Assembly (NCBI GenBank): GCA_965243775.1 | Contig: CBDEWF010000128.1 | Location: forward strand, 1-64,000 | Direction: 5' to 3' | Source of the DNA: Sansalvadorimonas sp965243775 | GTDB taxonomy: Bacteria; Pseudomonadota; Gammaproteobacteria; Pseudomonadales; Endozoicomonadaceae | Length of the DNA: 64,000 nucleotides | Part shown: positions 37,470-46,633 of the stretch, piece by piece | Layout: every line of letters starts with the position of its first letter | How positions within the stretch are numbered: the stretch's first letter is position 1 | The notes under the pieces: model-generated | What the model saw: the letters and a program-made list of their open reading frames with translations, nothing else | What the model was told of the DNA's origin: nothing | The model's database searches: none | Translations under genes and position numbers: made by a program

Positions 37470-37754
37470 CTACCCACTGGTAAAATGTTGGCGAAGCAGT
37501 AATTCTATTTGGTTAAAGCGCTCATTCAGTTGAGTGTGGTGCAGGTCAATATGCTCTCTAAGTTCCTGCTGCCCCTGCTCAGCTTTGTCATTCCTGCGAA
37601 AGCAGGAATCTAAAGCCGGTAGACTCCTGCTTTCGCAGGAGTGACGAGGTTGAAGAAAAGAATCAACGTATTTGGTTCATGACCCTCCGTGCAATAGCCT
37701 GTCGTACTCTTCTTGGTACTTCGCATAAAAATCCGCCAGCGTCTTGAAATCCAT
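37470..37754 (-). pseudogene. Small gene interrupted by a REP-like element
   Basis: From ATG 37754 (AGGTGAG upstream) the minus strand reads MDFKTLADFYAKYQEEYDRL and LHGGS-stop (37677). Beyond the REP pair, a related-looking helical frame resumes (AEQGQQELREHIDLHHTQLN, ending ... QHFTSG-stop at 37470). The parts look like the two ends of one short coiled-coil protein split by insertion of the palindromes. The downstream part could instead be chance. Confidence 0.4.
37584..37650. repeat. REP/BIME-like palindrome pair
   Basis: TCATTCCTGCGAAAGCAGGAAT and, inverted, ACTCCTGCTTTCGCAGGAGTGA, about 13 bases apart. Sits inside the broken small gene. Confidence 0.85.
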
Positions 37755-37891
37755 ACGGTCTCACCTGCCATTGTTTTTATCGGAAGGGAAATGAGTATAG
37801 CTCCCGGTTGACCCGTCTATGATTAAGCCTGTAAAAAGGCGCACTTTTGTTAACTAATCATAAAACTGGCTTTAAAGCTTGGAGTGTGTGT

Positions 37892-38515
37892 ATGTCTCAA
37901 GTTGATCTGCTTGAGCTGTTTGGCTATGTGGCTTCGGTCATTGTGGCTATCAGCCTGACTATGAGTTCCATCGTAAAACTGCGCTGGTGGAACCTTCTGG
38001 GTGCGTCCTGTTTTGGGACTTACGGTTTGATGATCGGAGCCCTGCCAGTTGCGCTGCTGAACTACTTTATCGCCCTGGCCAATATTTACTATCTGTTCAA
38101 GATGTACACCGAGAAGGCGCATTTTCGCGTCCTTCCCATTTCAACCAGCGATGTATACCTGAAAGAGTTCATTAGTCTGCATGAAAGTGAGATCAAGGAA
38201 TTCTTCCCCCCTTTCGGCCTGCGTGAAGATCGTGACTACATCTCCATGATGATTCATCGTGACCTGGCGGTTGCTGGCATGTTTATTGGCCATAAGATTG
38301 ATAACACTACGCTGGAAATGGATCTGGACTTCGTACTGGCACCATATCGCGATATGAAGCCTGGCCAGTTTATTTTTAAAGAACATACTGAATTCTTTAA
38401 AAAGCATGGCGTTAAGAAAATCGTTTCAGCCCCCGGAAGCGAAGGCCATACAGCTTATCTGACCCGGATCGGTTTTGTAATGAAAGACAACCGTCTGGAG
38501 TTGGATCTGGTGTAA
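37892..38515 (+). CDS. YgjV-family inner-membrane protein with soluble C-terminal domain
   Basis: 207 residues from MSQVDLLELFGYVASV (ATG 37892, TTGGAG upstream; a start at 37847 gives a poor N-terminus). Three hydrophobic segments in the first ~85 residues, including LRWWNLLGASCFGTYGLMIG and LNYFIALANIYYLF, match the YgjV (Imp-YgjV) family. The remaining ~120 residues are soluble and may resemble an acetyltransferase-like fold (GSEGHTAYLTRIGFVMKD), which is uncertain. Function unknown. Convergent with flgL. Confidence 0.7.
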   Translation: MSQVDLLELFGYVASVIVAISLTMSSIVKLRWWNLLGASCFGTYGLMIGALPVALLNYFIALANIYYLFKMYTEKAHFRVLPISTSDVYLKEFISLHESEIKEFFPPFGLREDRDYISMMIHRDLAVAGMFIGHKIDNTTLEMDLDFVLAPYRDMKPGQFIFKEHTEFFKKHGVKKIVSAPGSEGHTAYLTRIGFVMKDNRLELDLV

Positions 38516-38538
38516 ACCTGTCCATCAGAAGGTAAACC

Positions 38539-38578
38539 AAAAAAAGCGCAGTCCGGTAAAGAGCTGCGCTTTTTTTTG
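38539..38578. terminator. Bidirectional terminator between ygjV-like gene and flgL
   Basis: AAAAAAGCGCAG pairs with CTGCGCTTTTTT; T runs are present on both strands, so it can end both converging transcripts. Confidence 0.85.
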
Positions 38579-38602
38579 TATCGGTTGGTGTATCGGTGTG
38601 AG

Positions 38603-39565
38603 TTAAACGTAATTAAAGAGAGAAAGCTGGATAGTGCTGGAGTAACTTTTCTGGGCTGCTGTCAGCATGGTCTGTTCTATACTGAGCCGGGTTGTGGCTT
38701 CAGCGTAATCCAGATCTTCCAGGGAGCTCTGCATGGACTTGTTAACCAGCTGCCTGTCGGCATTGGTGGTTTCGGCGGCTTCCAGAGTATTGATTTCGGC
38801 GCCGATAGTGGTGATGGCCTGGTTTACGTTTTTCTGATGTTTATCGATCATTTCAATAGTTTGATCAATGGCCTGATCAATAGTACTGGTGTCACCACTT
38901 CTCAGGGCTGCGATAAAGTCTTCCATCTCATTGAAGAACTCAGCATCGCCGCCATACAGATCATTCGAGGTGACACCCAGTTCGGCCTTCTGGGAGTCAC
39001 TGATCTCCAGTTTTCGGGCATCATCGGAGCTTTGGCTGACCCAGACCTCTTCAGTTTTTGGAGTAACGCCGTCAGACTCATAGATGATGTCACCATGTTC
39101 GTCGGTGATGTTACGGGTTACCTTCTCCAGAGAGGCCTGGTTGCCCCTGGTGCCGCCAAAAATATATTCACCACTGGAAGACTGGGTATTCGTGATATCA
39201 GCCATAGTCTCCAGAACCTGCTCCAGCTCCACGGCTACAGCGTTCAGATCTTCCTGTGACATACTGCCGTTGCCGGTAGAAAGCACCAGATCACGGGCCC
39301 GGTTCATATTATTGTTAATATCTTTCAGGGCTGTTTCCTGGTTGGACAGGATCGTTGTGGCCGAGCCGATATTACTGGACCAGACCTCCAGCTGGAACAG
39401 GTCATCATCCAGTCCCATCAGCTGGGTAGAGGCAAACACATCATCCGATGGTGACAGAATCCGCTTGTTGGCACTGAGCTGCATCATGGTTTTGCTGACA
39501 CTGCCGGATGCTTGCTGGATATTGCCGCTCATGGTGTTGTGCATCTGCATGGTACTGACGCGCAT
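38603..39565 (-). CDS. flgL: Flagellar hook-filament junction protein FlgL
   Basis: 320 residues. FlgL (HAP3) joins hook to filament. The N-terminus MRVSTMQMHNTMSGNIQQAS with NKRILSPSDDVFAS and the C-terminus (SMQSSLEDLDYAEATTRLSI) are typical. Intact. Last gene of the flgB-flgL operon. Confidence 0.93.
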   Translation of the reverse strand: MRVSTMQMHNTMSGNIQQASGSVSKTMMQLSANKRILSPSDDVFASTQLMGLDDDLFQLEVWSSNIGSATTILSNQETALKDINNNMNRARDLVLSTGNGSMSQEDLNAVAVELEQVLETMADITNTQSSSGEYIFGGTRGNQASLEKVTRNITDEHGDIIYESDGVTPKTEEVWVSQSSDDARKLEISDSQKAELGVTSNDLYGGDAEFFNEMEDFIAALRSGDTSTIDQAIDQTIEMIDKHQKNVNQAITTIGAEINTLEAAETTNADRQLVNKSMQSSLEDLDYAEATTRLSIEQTMLTAAQKSYSSTIQLSLFNYV

Positions 39566-39604
39566 AACTGTAATCTCCTTATCTCTGACAGTTTTTCAAG
39601 AGGG

Positions 39605-41225
39605 TCAGACCATGTTCAACACAGTGTTGAACATCTCATCGGCAGTGGAAATAACTTTGGCATTGGCCGAGTAAAGCTGCTGGAAGACCAGCATGTTGGC
39701 TGCTTCTTCATCCAGGTTGACGCCGCTGTTGCTCATCACCCTGTTAGAAGCTTCCTGGTAAATTGCACTGCTGGCATCGTAACTGTTTTTCGCGCCGGCA
39801 CTCTTACTGGCCACTTTGCTGACCACGCTGTTCCAGCCGCTGTTGATGGACTTGCCTTCAACCAGAGGCTTGTCGCCAATAGCGATGACTGCCAGCAGGT
39901 TTTCGTTATTGCCGGGTTCGTCGTCTTTGGCAGAAAAAGCCAGCTTCTCCGGGTCATCCATGATCACGGTCAGGTCTGATGCCGCATTTTTTCCAGGCTG
40001 AATCAGGTAGGCATCACCGTTATTCATGGCGCTGAAATTGGTGGAACCCTCCGCAGAAATCTTCAGGCCTTCAAAAGATATGGAGCCGTCAGTGTTGCTG
40101 GTGTAGGAGACATTCTCTCCATCAGGCTGGCGGCTGATAACCAGATTGCCGGAGCTGTCTTTGCTGAAGATGTAATCATCAGCGGTCAGGGCAGAGGTGT
40201 CAGTCACTTCAACCATGGGTGTTACCGAGTTGCTTCCGCCGATATGGGTGGAACGGTTTTTCATGGCCTGTGGCGTGTTGATATCGCTGAACAGTGCGGT
40301 GCCAGCATCACCGTTCAGGTCATAACCAGCTTCCAGCTGTTTATTGGTCTCTTCTGCCAGAACCAGCGCCAGCCGATCCAGCTCGTTGCGGGTTTTGGTC
40401 AGGGTTTCATCGCGGAAGTCTATCAGGCCACCGATGGCGCCACCTGGTTCATCAATTTTCTTAACGGCAGTGCCGGTATCAACGGACAGTACGGAGTTGG
40501 CTGCCACCGGATAGCCAGACTCCAGAATCAGTTCATTTGCTTCGACACGGGTGACCAGAGGTTCACCGCTGGGCATGGTGACAGTTGCTGTCTGGTTATC
40601 TTCGATCAGAACCTGAATATCCAGATGTTCGGAAAGCTTCTGTACAGCCTGATCCCGCTGGTCAAGCAGGTGTCCGGGGATATCACCGGCGGTGGCTGCT
40701 TCGGCAATAGACTTGTTGAGATCGGCTATATCATTGATCAGATTGTTGGCTTCACCAACCAGAGATTCCATCTGCTGCTGTATGTCAGCTCCCTGAGTCT
40801 CCAAAGACTGTGACAGACTATTATAGCGTGCAGACAGGTTCTCAGCGCTGGACAGCACTTCCTGACGGTAAGCGATATCCATTGGGTCAGCGCTGGCCTT
40901 GTTCAGGTTGCCGTAGAACTCGTTGAGCGCTGGGGAAAGCCCCCGTGGAGTCACCGGCAACAGTTGTTTCTAGGCGCAGGGCATGACTGGCATTGGTGGT
41001 GCCATAGCCATAGATGGTTGCCGCATCCCACAGTTCCTGTACGGCATAGCTGTCACTGATGCGTTCAAGTTGTGAGATATAAACACCACCTGTTGCGGCA
41101 GTGGAGAAATTGGCGACCTGGCGCGAGTATCCGGCCACACCGGCATTGGCGATATTGCTGCTGGTTGTGTTTAGCGCGATGTTTGCGGCAGTCAGGCCGG
41201 ATACACCGTTGTAGATCATGCTCAT
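39605..41225 (-). pseudogene. flgK: Flagellar hook-associated protein FlgK, one frameshift
   Basis: 539 residues if repaired. The N-terminus MSMIYNGVSGLTAANIALNT is HAP1, as is the C-terminus (AANMLVFQQLYSANAKVIST). The frame is broken near 40940 by an extra G in ACGGGGGCTTT; removing it restores DSTGLSPALNEFYGNLNKAS. The rest is uninterrupted, so damage is minimal and could be a sequencing error. Confidence 0.9.
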
Positions 41226-41311
41226 GGCTGTTGCCGTTTCTGATTCGTGTGTTTAAGTCAGTAGTCGTCTTTTATGACCAGAGGTTAAAAAACAACTTCT
41301 CAATTCAGGGT

Positions 41312-41719
41312 TTATGGGCGGTTGCTGTTTTCGGAGCTATCCGTTTCCGCTCTTTCCGTTTCCGCTCTTTTCGTTTCCGCAGCAGCCTGGATGCGGTTCA
41401 CCTGTTCTACCAGCTGATCAGCAACGCCAAGGTTTCCTTGGCTGGCCATCTCGAAGGCCAGCTGACTGTCGTAAAAGCTCTGGTAAAACTGTTCCTGCCT
41501 GCTGGAAAACGGATTGTCTTCAGACAAGGTTTCCGTAGCCTGGCGCATGCTTTTCAGCATCTCTTCAACCATCATGGCTTCAAACTGGGTGGCTGCTGCC
41601 TGCAGGGCTTCCCGGGAGTTGCTGTCTCCTCTGTACTGCTCCATGGCTTTCGGATCTGCAGCCATTCTGGTGTTGGTAACCGGTGTCTGGAGCGGAAGTG
41701 GTGACTTGTTTATCTCCAT
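41312..41719 (-). CDS. flgJ: Flagellar rod-binding protein FlgJ, no muramidase domain
   Basis: 135 residues. Contains only the rod-cap half: ALQAAATQFEAMMVEEMLKS, the NPFSSRQEQFYQSFYDSQLA segment and ADQLVEQVNR. The C-terminal peptidoglycan hydrolase of long FlgJ proteins is absent; instead there is a short low-complexity tail (KRAETERAETDSSEN) encoded by an imperfect repeat. Its start overlaps the flgI stop by one base. Confidence 0.88.
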   Translation of the reverse strand: MEINKSPLPLQTPVTNTRMAADPKAMEQYRGDSNSREALQAAATQFEAMMVEEMLKSMRQATETLSEDNPFSSRQEQFYQSFYDSQLAFEMASQGNLGVADQLVEQVNRIQAAAETKRAETERAETDSSENSNRP

Positions 41720-42912
41720 CAGATCACCACCAGTTCTGCTTTCAAAGATCCTGCCTGTTTCAAAGCCTGGAGCACGGCCATAAGATCAGCCGGGGTTGCT
41801 CCCACGCTGTTGACGGCATTCACAACATCCTGCAGGGATGTGCTTCGGGGAATGGTAAACAGTCGCCCTTCGCCCTGCTGAACCTGAATATCGGACTGTG
41901 GCGTGGTGACAGTCTGGCCGCCGGTGGCAAAGGCATTGGGCTGGCTGACGCTGGATGTTTCATTGATGGAGACAATCAGGTTGCCATGGCTGATGGCAGC
42001 GGTCGTCACCGTTACATCTTCATTCATCACCACAGTTCCGGTCCGGCTGTTAATAACGACCCGGGCAGGAGGCCGGGATGATTCAATATTCAGGTTTTCC
42101 AGCATGGCCATAAAAGAGACGCGCTGGCCACTGTCGACGGGGGCCGCCACGGTAATTGAGGCACTGTCGCGGGCTTTTGCCGCAGAAGGACCAAGAAGTT
42201 CGTTAATGGCCCGTTCAACATTCCTTGCAGTGGTGAAACTGGGGGTGCGCAGGTTTAGAATAATAGAGTCTTCCGTGGCAAAGTTGCTGGGAACCTCCCT
42301 CTCAACCGTGGCGCCAGAAGGGATGCGGCCAACGGTAGGAATATTGACCGTCACCTCGGAGCCGCTGTTGCCCTCAACAGAGATACCAGATACCACCAGA
42401 TTGCCCTGGGCCAGTGCATAGACATTGCCGTCTATACCTTTCAGGGGAGTCAGCAGCAGGGTACCACCATTCAGGCTTTTGGCATCGCCAATGGATGAAA
42501 CGGTGATATCAATCTTCTGTCCTGGGCGGGTAAACGCGGGCAGTGTTGCAGTGACTGATACTGCCGCAACGTTCTTGAGATTGGGGTCAGCGTTGTCTGG
42601 CAGCTGGATACCCAGCTGACGCAGCATATTGGTCAGGGACTGGCTGGTGAACTCGGTCTGCCGGGTCTTGTCACCGCTGCCGTCCAGACCAACAACCAGA
42701 CCATAGCCAATCAGCTGGTTGCCGCGAACGCCCTTGATATCCACAAGATCAAGCAGTCGTTCTGCCCTTGCTGAAGAGCAGATCAGCAGGAACATCAGTG
42801 GCAGAATCTTTGATAAACAGCCATGAGCGGGAAAGGCCCACCCCGAAAAATGAAAATGCGAAGGGTATTTCCATGGTAAAAGTAGCGGCAGAATCCGTTT
42901 TATGGTTGTCAT
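41719..42912 (-). CDS. flgI: Flagellar P-ring protein FlgI with an insertion in its signal peptide
   Basis: 397 residues. The mature part (AERLLDLVDIKGVRGNQLIG, GLDGSGDKTRQTEF, ALKQAGSLKAELVVI) is standard P-ring protein, which forms the periplasmic bushing. The N-terminus is unusual: 29 extra residues, in frame, come from a mobile repeat at 42809-42886 and its 9-bp target duplication. Removing them gives MTTIKRILPLMFLLICSSAR-A, an ideal signal peptide. As read, the hydrophobic core is split by WKYPSHFHFSGWAFPAHG; export may be impaired, or the second hydrophobic part (ILPLMFLLICSSARA) may still act. Confidence 0.92.
   Translation of the reverse strand: MTTIKRILPLLLPWKYPSHFHFSGWAFPAHGCLSKILPLMFLLICSSARAERLLDLVDIKGVRGNQLIGYGLVVGLDGSGDKTRQTEFTSQSLTNMLRQLGIQLPDNADPNLKNVAAVSVTATLPAFTRPGQKIDITVSSIGDAKSLNGGTLLLTPLKGIDGNVYALAQGNLVVSGISVEGNSGSEVTVNIPTVGRIPSGATVEREVPSNFATEDSIILNLRTPSFTTARNVERAINELLGPSAAKARDSASITVAAPVDSGQRVSFMAMLENLNIESSRPPARVVINSRTGTVVMNEDVTVTTAAISHGNLIVSINETSSVSQPNAFATGGQTVTTPQSDIQVQQGEGRLFTIPRSTSLQDVVNAVNSVGATPADLMAVLQALKQAGSLKAELVVI
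42809..42886. repeat. Dispersed palindromic element inserted in flgI
   Basis: Contains TAAACAGCCATGAGCGGG near the left end, GTATTTCCATGG near the right, and an A-rich GAAAAATGAAAATG centre, matching the copies at 23344-23471. It is flanked by GGCAGAATC at 42800-42808 and 42887-42895, a clear 9-bp target-site duplication. Confidence 0.88.
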
Positions 42913-42921
42913 TCTGCGTCC

Positions 42922-43611
42922 TTACATCGGATAAACAGGGTTGTTAAAGAAGCGGGTGAGCCAGCCGGGATCATTGGCATCATTCAGGGCACCTGCTCCT
43001 GAGTACATAATGCGGGCATTGGCCAGACGTTTGGAAAGCACAACATTATCGGGGCTGATATCTTCAGGGCGCAGGATGCCTTCAATGCGAATATATTCAT
43101 CGCCCTGGTTAAGCCTCAGCCATTTCTCGCCCACAATACGTAAAGCGCCATTGCTGAATACTTCCGCCACAGTCACGGTGATATCACCGGTCAGCTGATT
43201 GTTCTGGCTGCTGTTGGAGCTGCCGGTGAAGGCTCTTTCGGCACCAATGGATGTTGCCGCCCAGTCTTTGACCTTGCCAAAAATAGTAGGGGCAGCAATT
43301 CCGGTGGAACTGTTTTTGGAGACGCCTGTGCCGGAACTCTTGCTGGAGCTGGTGCTCTCTTCCAGCCGAACTGTCAGGATATCACCCCGGCGGAATGCCA
43401 TGCGGTCTTCAAAAAGGTTGTTGGCGTAGGCCGGGTTAAAAAGGCTGCCGTTATTGGAAGGCGTAACTGCAACTGGCGGAGGGGTAATCGGAGCCCAGCG
43501 TTTGGTATCGGGCTTGGCGTCTTTTTCTGGGATGATGCTGCAGCCTGATATCAGGCTGGCAGCCAGAATCAGTAGGGTTGCTGTTCTTGCGAAAAATCTT
43601 GGTAGAAGCAT
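42922..43611 (-). CDS. flgH: Flagellar L-ring lipoprotein FlgH
   Basis: About 229 residues from MLLPRFFARTATLLILAASL, ending in the lipobox LISGC; in-frame ATG codons at 43635 and 43677 lie upstream, the latter inside a REP-like element and not likely. Outer-membrane ring features: ANNLFEDRMAFRRGDILTVR, LTGDITVTVAEVFSNGALRI and VVGEKWLRLNQGDEYIRIEG-like text with GILRPEDISPDN. Nine bases separate its stop from flgI. Confidence 0.92.
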   Translation of the reverse strand: MLLPRFFARTATLLILAASLISGCSIIPEKDAKPDTKRWAPITPPPVAVTPSNNGSLFNPAYANNLFEDRMAFRRGDILTVRLEESTSSSKSSGTGVSKNSSTGIAAPTIFGKVKDWAATSIGAERAFTGSSNSSQNNQLTGDITVTVAEVFSNGALRIVGEKWLRLNQGDEYIRIEGILRPEDISPDNVVLSKRLANARIMYSGAGALNDANDPGWLTRFFNNPVYPM

Positions 43612-43650
43612 GCTGATGCTTTTCTCTAAGTAAATCATATCTCGCACTTT

Positions 43651-43708
43651 GTCATTCCCGCGCAGGCGGGAATCCACTTAGCCAGATTCCCGCCTGCGCG
43701 GGAATGAC
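43651..43708. repeat. REP/BIME-like palindrome pair between flgG and flgH
   Basis: GTCATTCCCGCGCAGGCGGG and its inverted partner around a short spacer; a partial third unit (CAACGGGAATGACAA) follows to about 43726. Confidence 0.88.
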
Positions 43709-43744
43709 AATCAACGGGAATGACAATACGCCTGAAAATACAGG

Positions 43745-44529
43745 TTACAGAACCTGGTTGGTGTACTTCAGCATCTCATCAACAGAAGACAGCACCTTGG
43801 TATTCATTCGTAACCACGCTGGGCAGTGACCATATTGACCATCTCCTCCACCATATTGACGTTGGAGGATTCCAGGGCGTACTGACGAATAGTACCAAGG
43901 CCGTCTTCGCCGGGAACTGCCTCCTGGGCTGCACCGCTTGCTGCTGTTTCTGCAAACAGGTTCATGCCCTGGGCGCTCAGACCGGCCGGATTAACAAAGT
44001 TAACCAGAGTGATCTGTCCCAGCTCCTGAGGCTCTGCCTGTCCGGCAATGGTGGCCGATACGGTACCATCCTGGCCGATGGTCAGGCTGGTGGCTTCGGC
44101 CGGAACTTCAATGCCGGGCTCCAGGCGCAGGCCTCCGGAAGTGACAATTTCACCGTTGGCGTTGAGCTGGAACTGACCGTTGCGGGTGTAACCCGGAGAG
44201 CCGTCAGGCATGGCAACCTGGAAGAACCCCTGACCCACAACCGCCAGGTCTAGCTGGCCGGTAGTGGTCTGGTAAGAACCGGTGGTGAAATCCTTGCTTG
44301 TCCCCACTACCCGTACACCGGTACCCAGCTGCATGCCCGTGGGCGTCTGGTTATCCTGGGTGTTATTACTGCCTGGCTGCTTCTGGATCTGGTAGAACAG
44401 ATCTTCAAAGACGACATTGTCTGCCTTGAAGCCAACAGTATTGATATTGGCCAGGTTGTTGGAAATGGCGGTCAGTTGAGTATTCTGTGCGGTAATACCC
44501 GTCTGGCTGATCCAGAGTGATGCGTGCAT
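43745..44529 (-). pseudogene. flgG: Flagellar distal rod protein FlgG, frameshift near the end
   Basis: 261 residues if repaired. MHASLWISQTGITAQNTQLT starts a standard FlgG with NMVEEMVNMVTAQRGYE near the end. A missing A (GAATGAATACC instead of GAAATGAATACC near 43803) makes a premature stop; restoring it gives MNTKVLSSVDEMLKYTNQVL-stop at 43745. As read, the protein lacks its last 20 residues, part of the C-terminal helix needed for rod assembly. Confidence 0.9.
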
Positions 44530-44597
44530 GTTAATTGTTACCTTTTCTCAAGCTCAGGCTGCTTATTAGCTCAAGGCTGTTTGTCAGCTCAGGGCTG

Positions 44598-45341
44598 TTA
44601 ACCTTCTCTGATCAGTCGGTCGCCGGCTTCGGCCATCTGACGAGCGGTTTCCATGGTTTTCAGCTGCATTTCAAACTGTCGGCTGAGGGACATGAATGAA
44701 GCCATCTCTTCCACACTGTTGACATTGCTGCCCTCCAGAGTTTCGGAAACCAGGGTGGCAGTGGGGTCGGGCGGCAGAGTTTCATCGTTCCCGGTTCGGA
44801 ACAGGCCATCTGTACCCTTAAGCAGTCGCTGTTCACCGCCGGCCAGCTTGATCTGTCCCGACAGTTGTTGTCTGGCTGTCAGGATCGCCGGCACCTAGAA
44901 CACTGACAGTGCCATCTGGGGCCCAATCTGCAGCTGTTCATATTCCGGTACGGTAAGAGGGGCGCCATCCCGCCCAAGAACCGGCTGTCCACGTCCGGTG
45001 ACCAGTAATCCTTCCTGGGTGACTGCCAGCTGACCGGAGCGGGTGTAGGCTTCATTACCATTGCTGTCGAGCACTGCCAGCCAGCCTTCTCCCTGCACGG
45101 CTACATCGAGATCACGGCCTGTGCTGATCATGGCACCGCTGGAAATGTCGGACCAGGTGCCGGTAGCTTCGGTAAATACCCGGGTGGGAAGGCCGTTACC
45201 TTCCACATTGCGGGCCATAATCTGGGAAAAGTCAGCCTTATAACCCGTGGTATTCACGTTGGCCAGGTTGTTAGTGTGCTGGCGCTGCTGGAACATTGAG
45301 CGGCTGGCACCGCTCATGGCAATGTAAATGGCTTTATCCAT
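44598..45341 (-). pseudogene. flgF: Flagellar proximal rod protein FlgF, locally out of frame
   Basis: 246 residues if repaired. MDKAIYIAMSGASRSMFQQR and SSVEEM-like NSVEEMASFMSLSRQFEMQL identify FlgF. Between about 44840 and 44925 the reading is in the wrong frame and hits a TAG at 44895. Extra bases in GGGCCCC (two) and in GTCGGGACAG (one) explain it: repaired text is IGPDGTVSVLGAGDPDSQTT and then TVGQIKLAGG. The net change is +3, so both ends are in the same frame. Confidence 0.88.
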
Positions 45342-45379
45342 CGTCGTTTATTCGCTTATCCATTTACTCGTTTATTCAT

Positions 45380-46581
45380 TTACACGGCATTCATCAGAAC
45401 CTGGGTCATCTGATTGCTGGCAGAGATGGACTTGGCGTTGGCCTGGTAGTTGCTCTGGGCCACAACCATATCAACCAGTTCAGCGGTGCTGTCGACGTTG
45501 GAAGATTCCAAAGATTTGGACTTCAGGGCACCAGCTCCACCTACACCGGGTTTGCCAAGAATCGCATCACCACTTTCCATGGTGGCTCTCCAGCTGGTAT
45601 CACCAGCATCGGCCAGTGCCCCCTGGTTGGGGAAAGTGGCGACGGCAACGATACCCTGAAGCTGGGTTTGATCATTGGAATAGGTAGCATAAATACCGCC
45701 GTCTTCAGAGATGGACAGTCCTGTATAAGAACCAGATGCATAGCCATCCTGAGAGTTTGTGGTTACGTTAAAGTCGCTGCCGTATTGGCTCATCCTGGAA
45801 ACATCCATGGTCACTTCCAGCTTAGAGGCCCCTTTGGTAAGAGATTCTGGAATAGTGATTTTTATATCGTCGGGGCTGGACAAAGAGCCATCGGTGTTAA
45901 AGCTCAAATGCGCTGTTGCAGGATCTGTGGCCAGTGTCGTGCCATTGATCTCGTAATGAACATCCCACTCATTATTGTCAGTTTTGACATAAAGGCAGAT
46001 ATCTGGTGGGCAACACCCTGTTCGTCATAAACAACGCTGGAAGTGGTTTTGTTATAGGAGGTGGGGTCGTTGGATTTAAAGCCAGCTGTCGGCGGTATGG
46101 ATTCCCGGGAGTCGAGGTTAGCCACCAGGTTGACCTCTTCCGTTTTCTTGGCCTCTAGGTTGCTGGTGTCGATGTGAAGGTCTGATGGTTCGTTAGAAAT
46201 ATTTCCGCTGTCATCTACAGAGTATCCCTGAACATTCAGTCCCTGTGCATTGACTATGTTTCCATCCTTGTCAATTCCGAAGTTGCCAGCCCGGGTGTAG
46301 TAGGTATTACCACTACCGTCCTGAGTAATGAAAAAACCATTTCCCTGCAGGGCCATATCAAGAGAGCTGGATGTGCTCTGCAGTGCTCCCTGGGCATAAT
46401 CTGTTGAGACGGCGGAAACATAAACACCACCGCCTACGCCAGTTGCAGAATAGACATCGGCAAACTGCACATCTTTGGATTTGAAACCCGTGGTGTTGGC
46501 ATTGGCGATATTGTTACTGATGGCATCAAGCTGCTTGGAGGAAGCGTTCAGGCCACTGATACCGTTATCTAATGCTGACAT
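45380..46581 (-). pseudogene. flgE: Flagellar hook protein FlgE, one frameshift
   Basis: 400 residues if repaired. The N-terminus MSALDNGISGLNASSKQLDA and C-terminus (LESSNVDSTAELVDMVVAQS, NYQANAKSISASNQM) are hook protein. A missing T near 45990 (GCCTTTATGTC for GCCTTTTATGTC) breaks the frame; repaired text reads YVKTDNNEWDVHYEINGTTL, as expected for FlgE. Confidence 0.9.
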
Positions 46582-46633
46582 CTGTTAATCCTTAAACCTG
46601 TTTCGAATTCATTATTCAACCCTGATAACCGGG

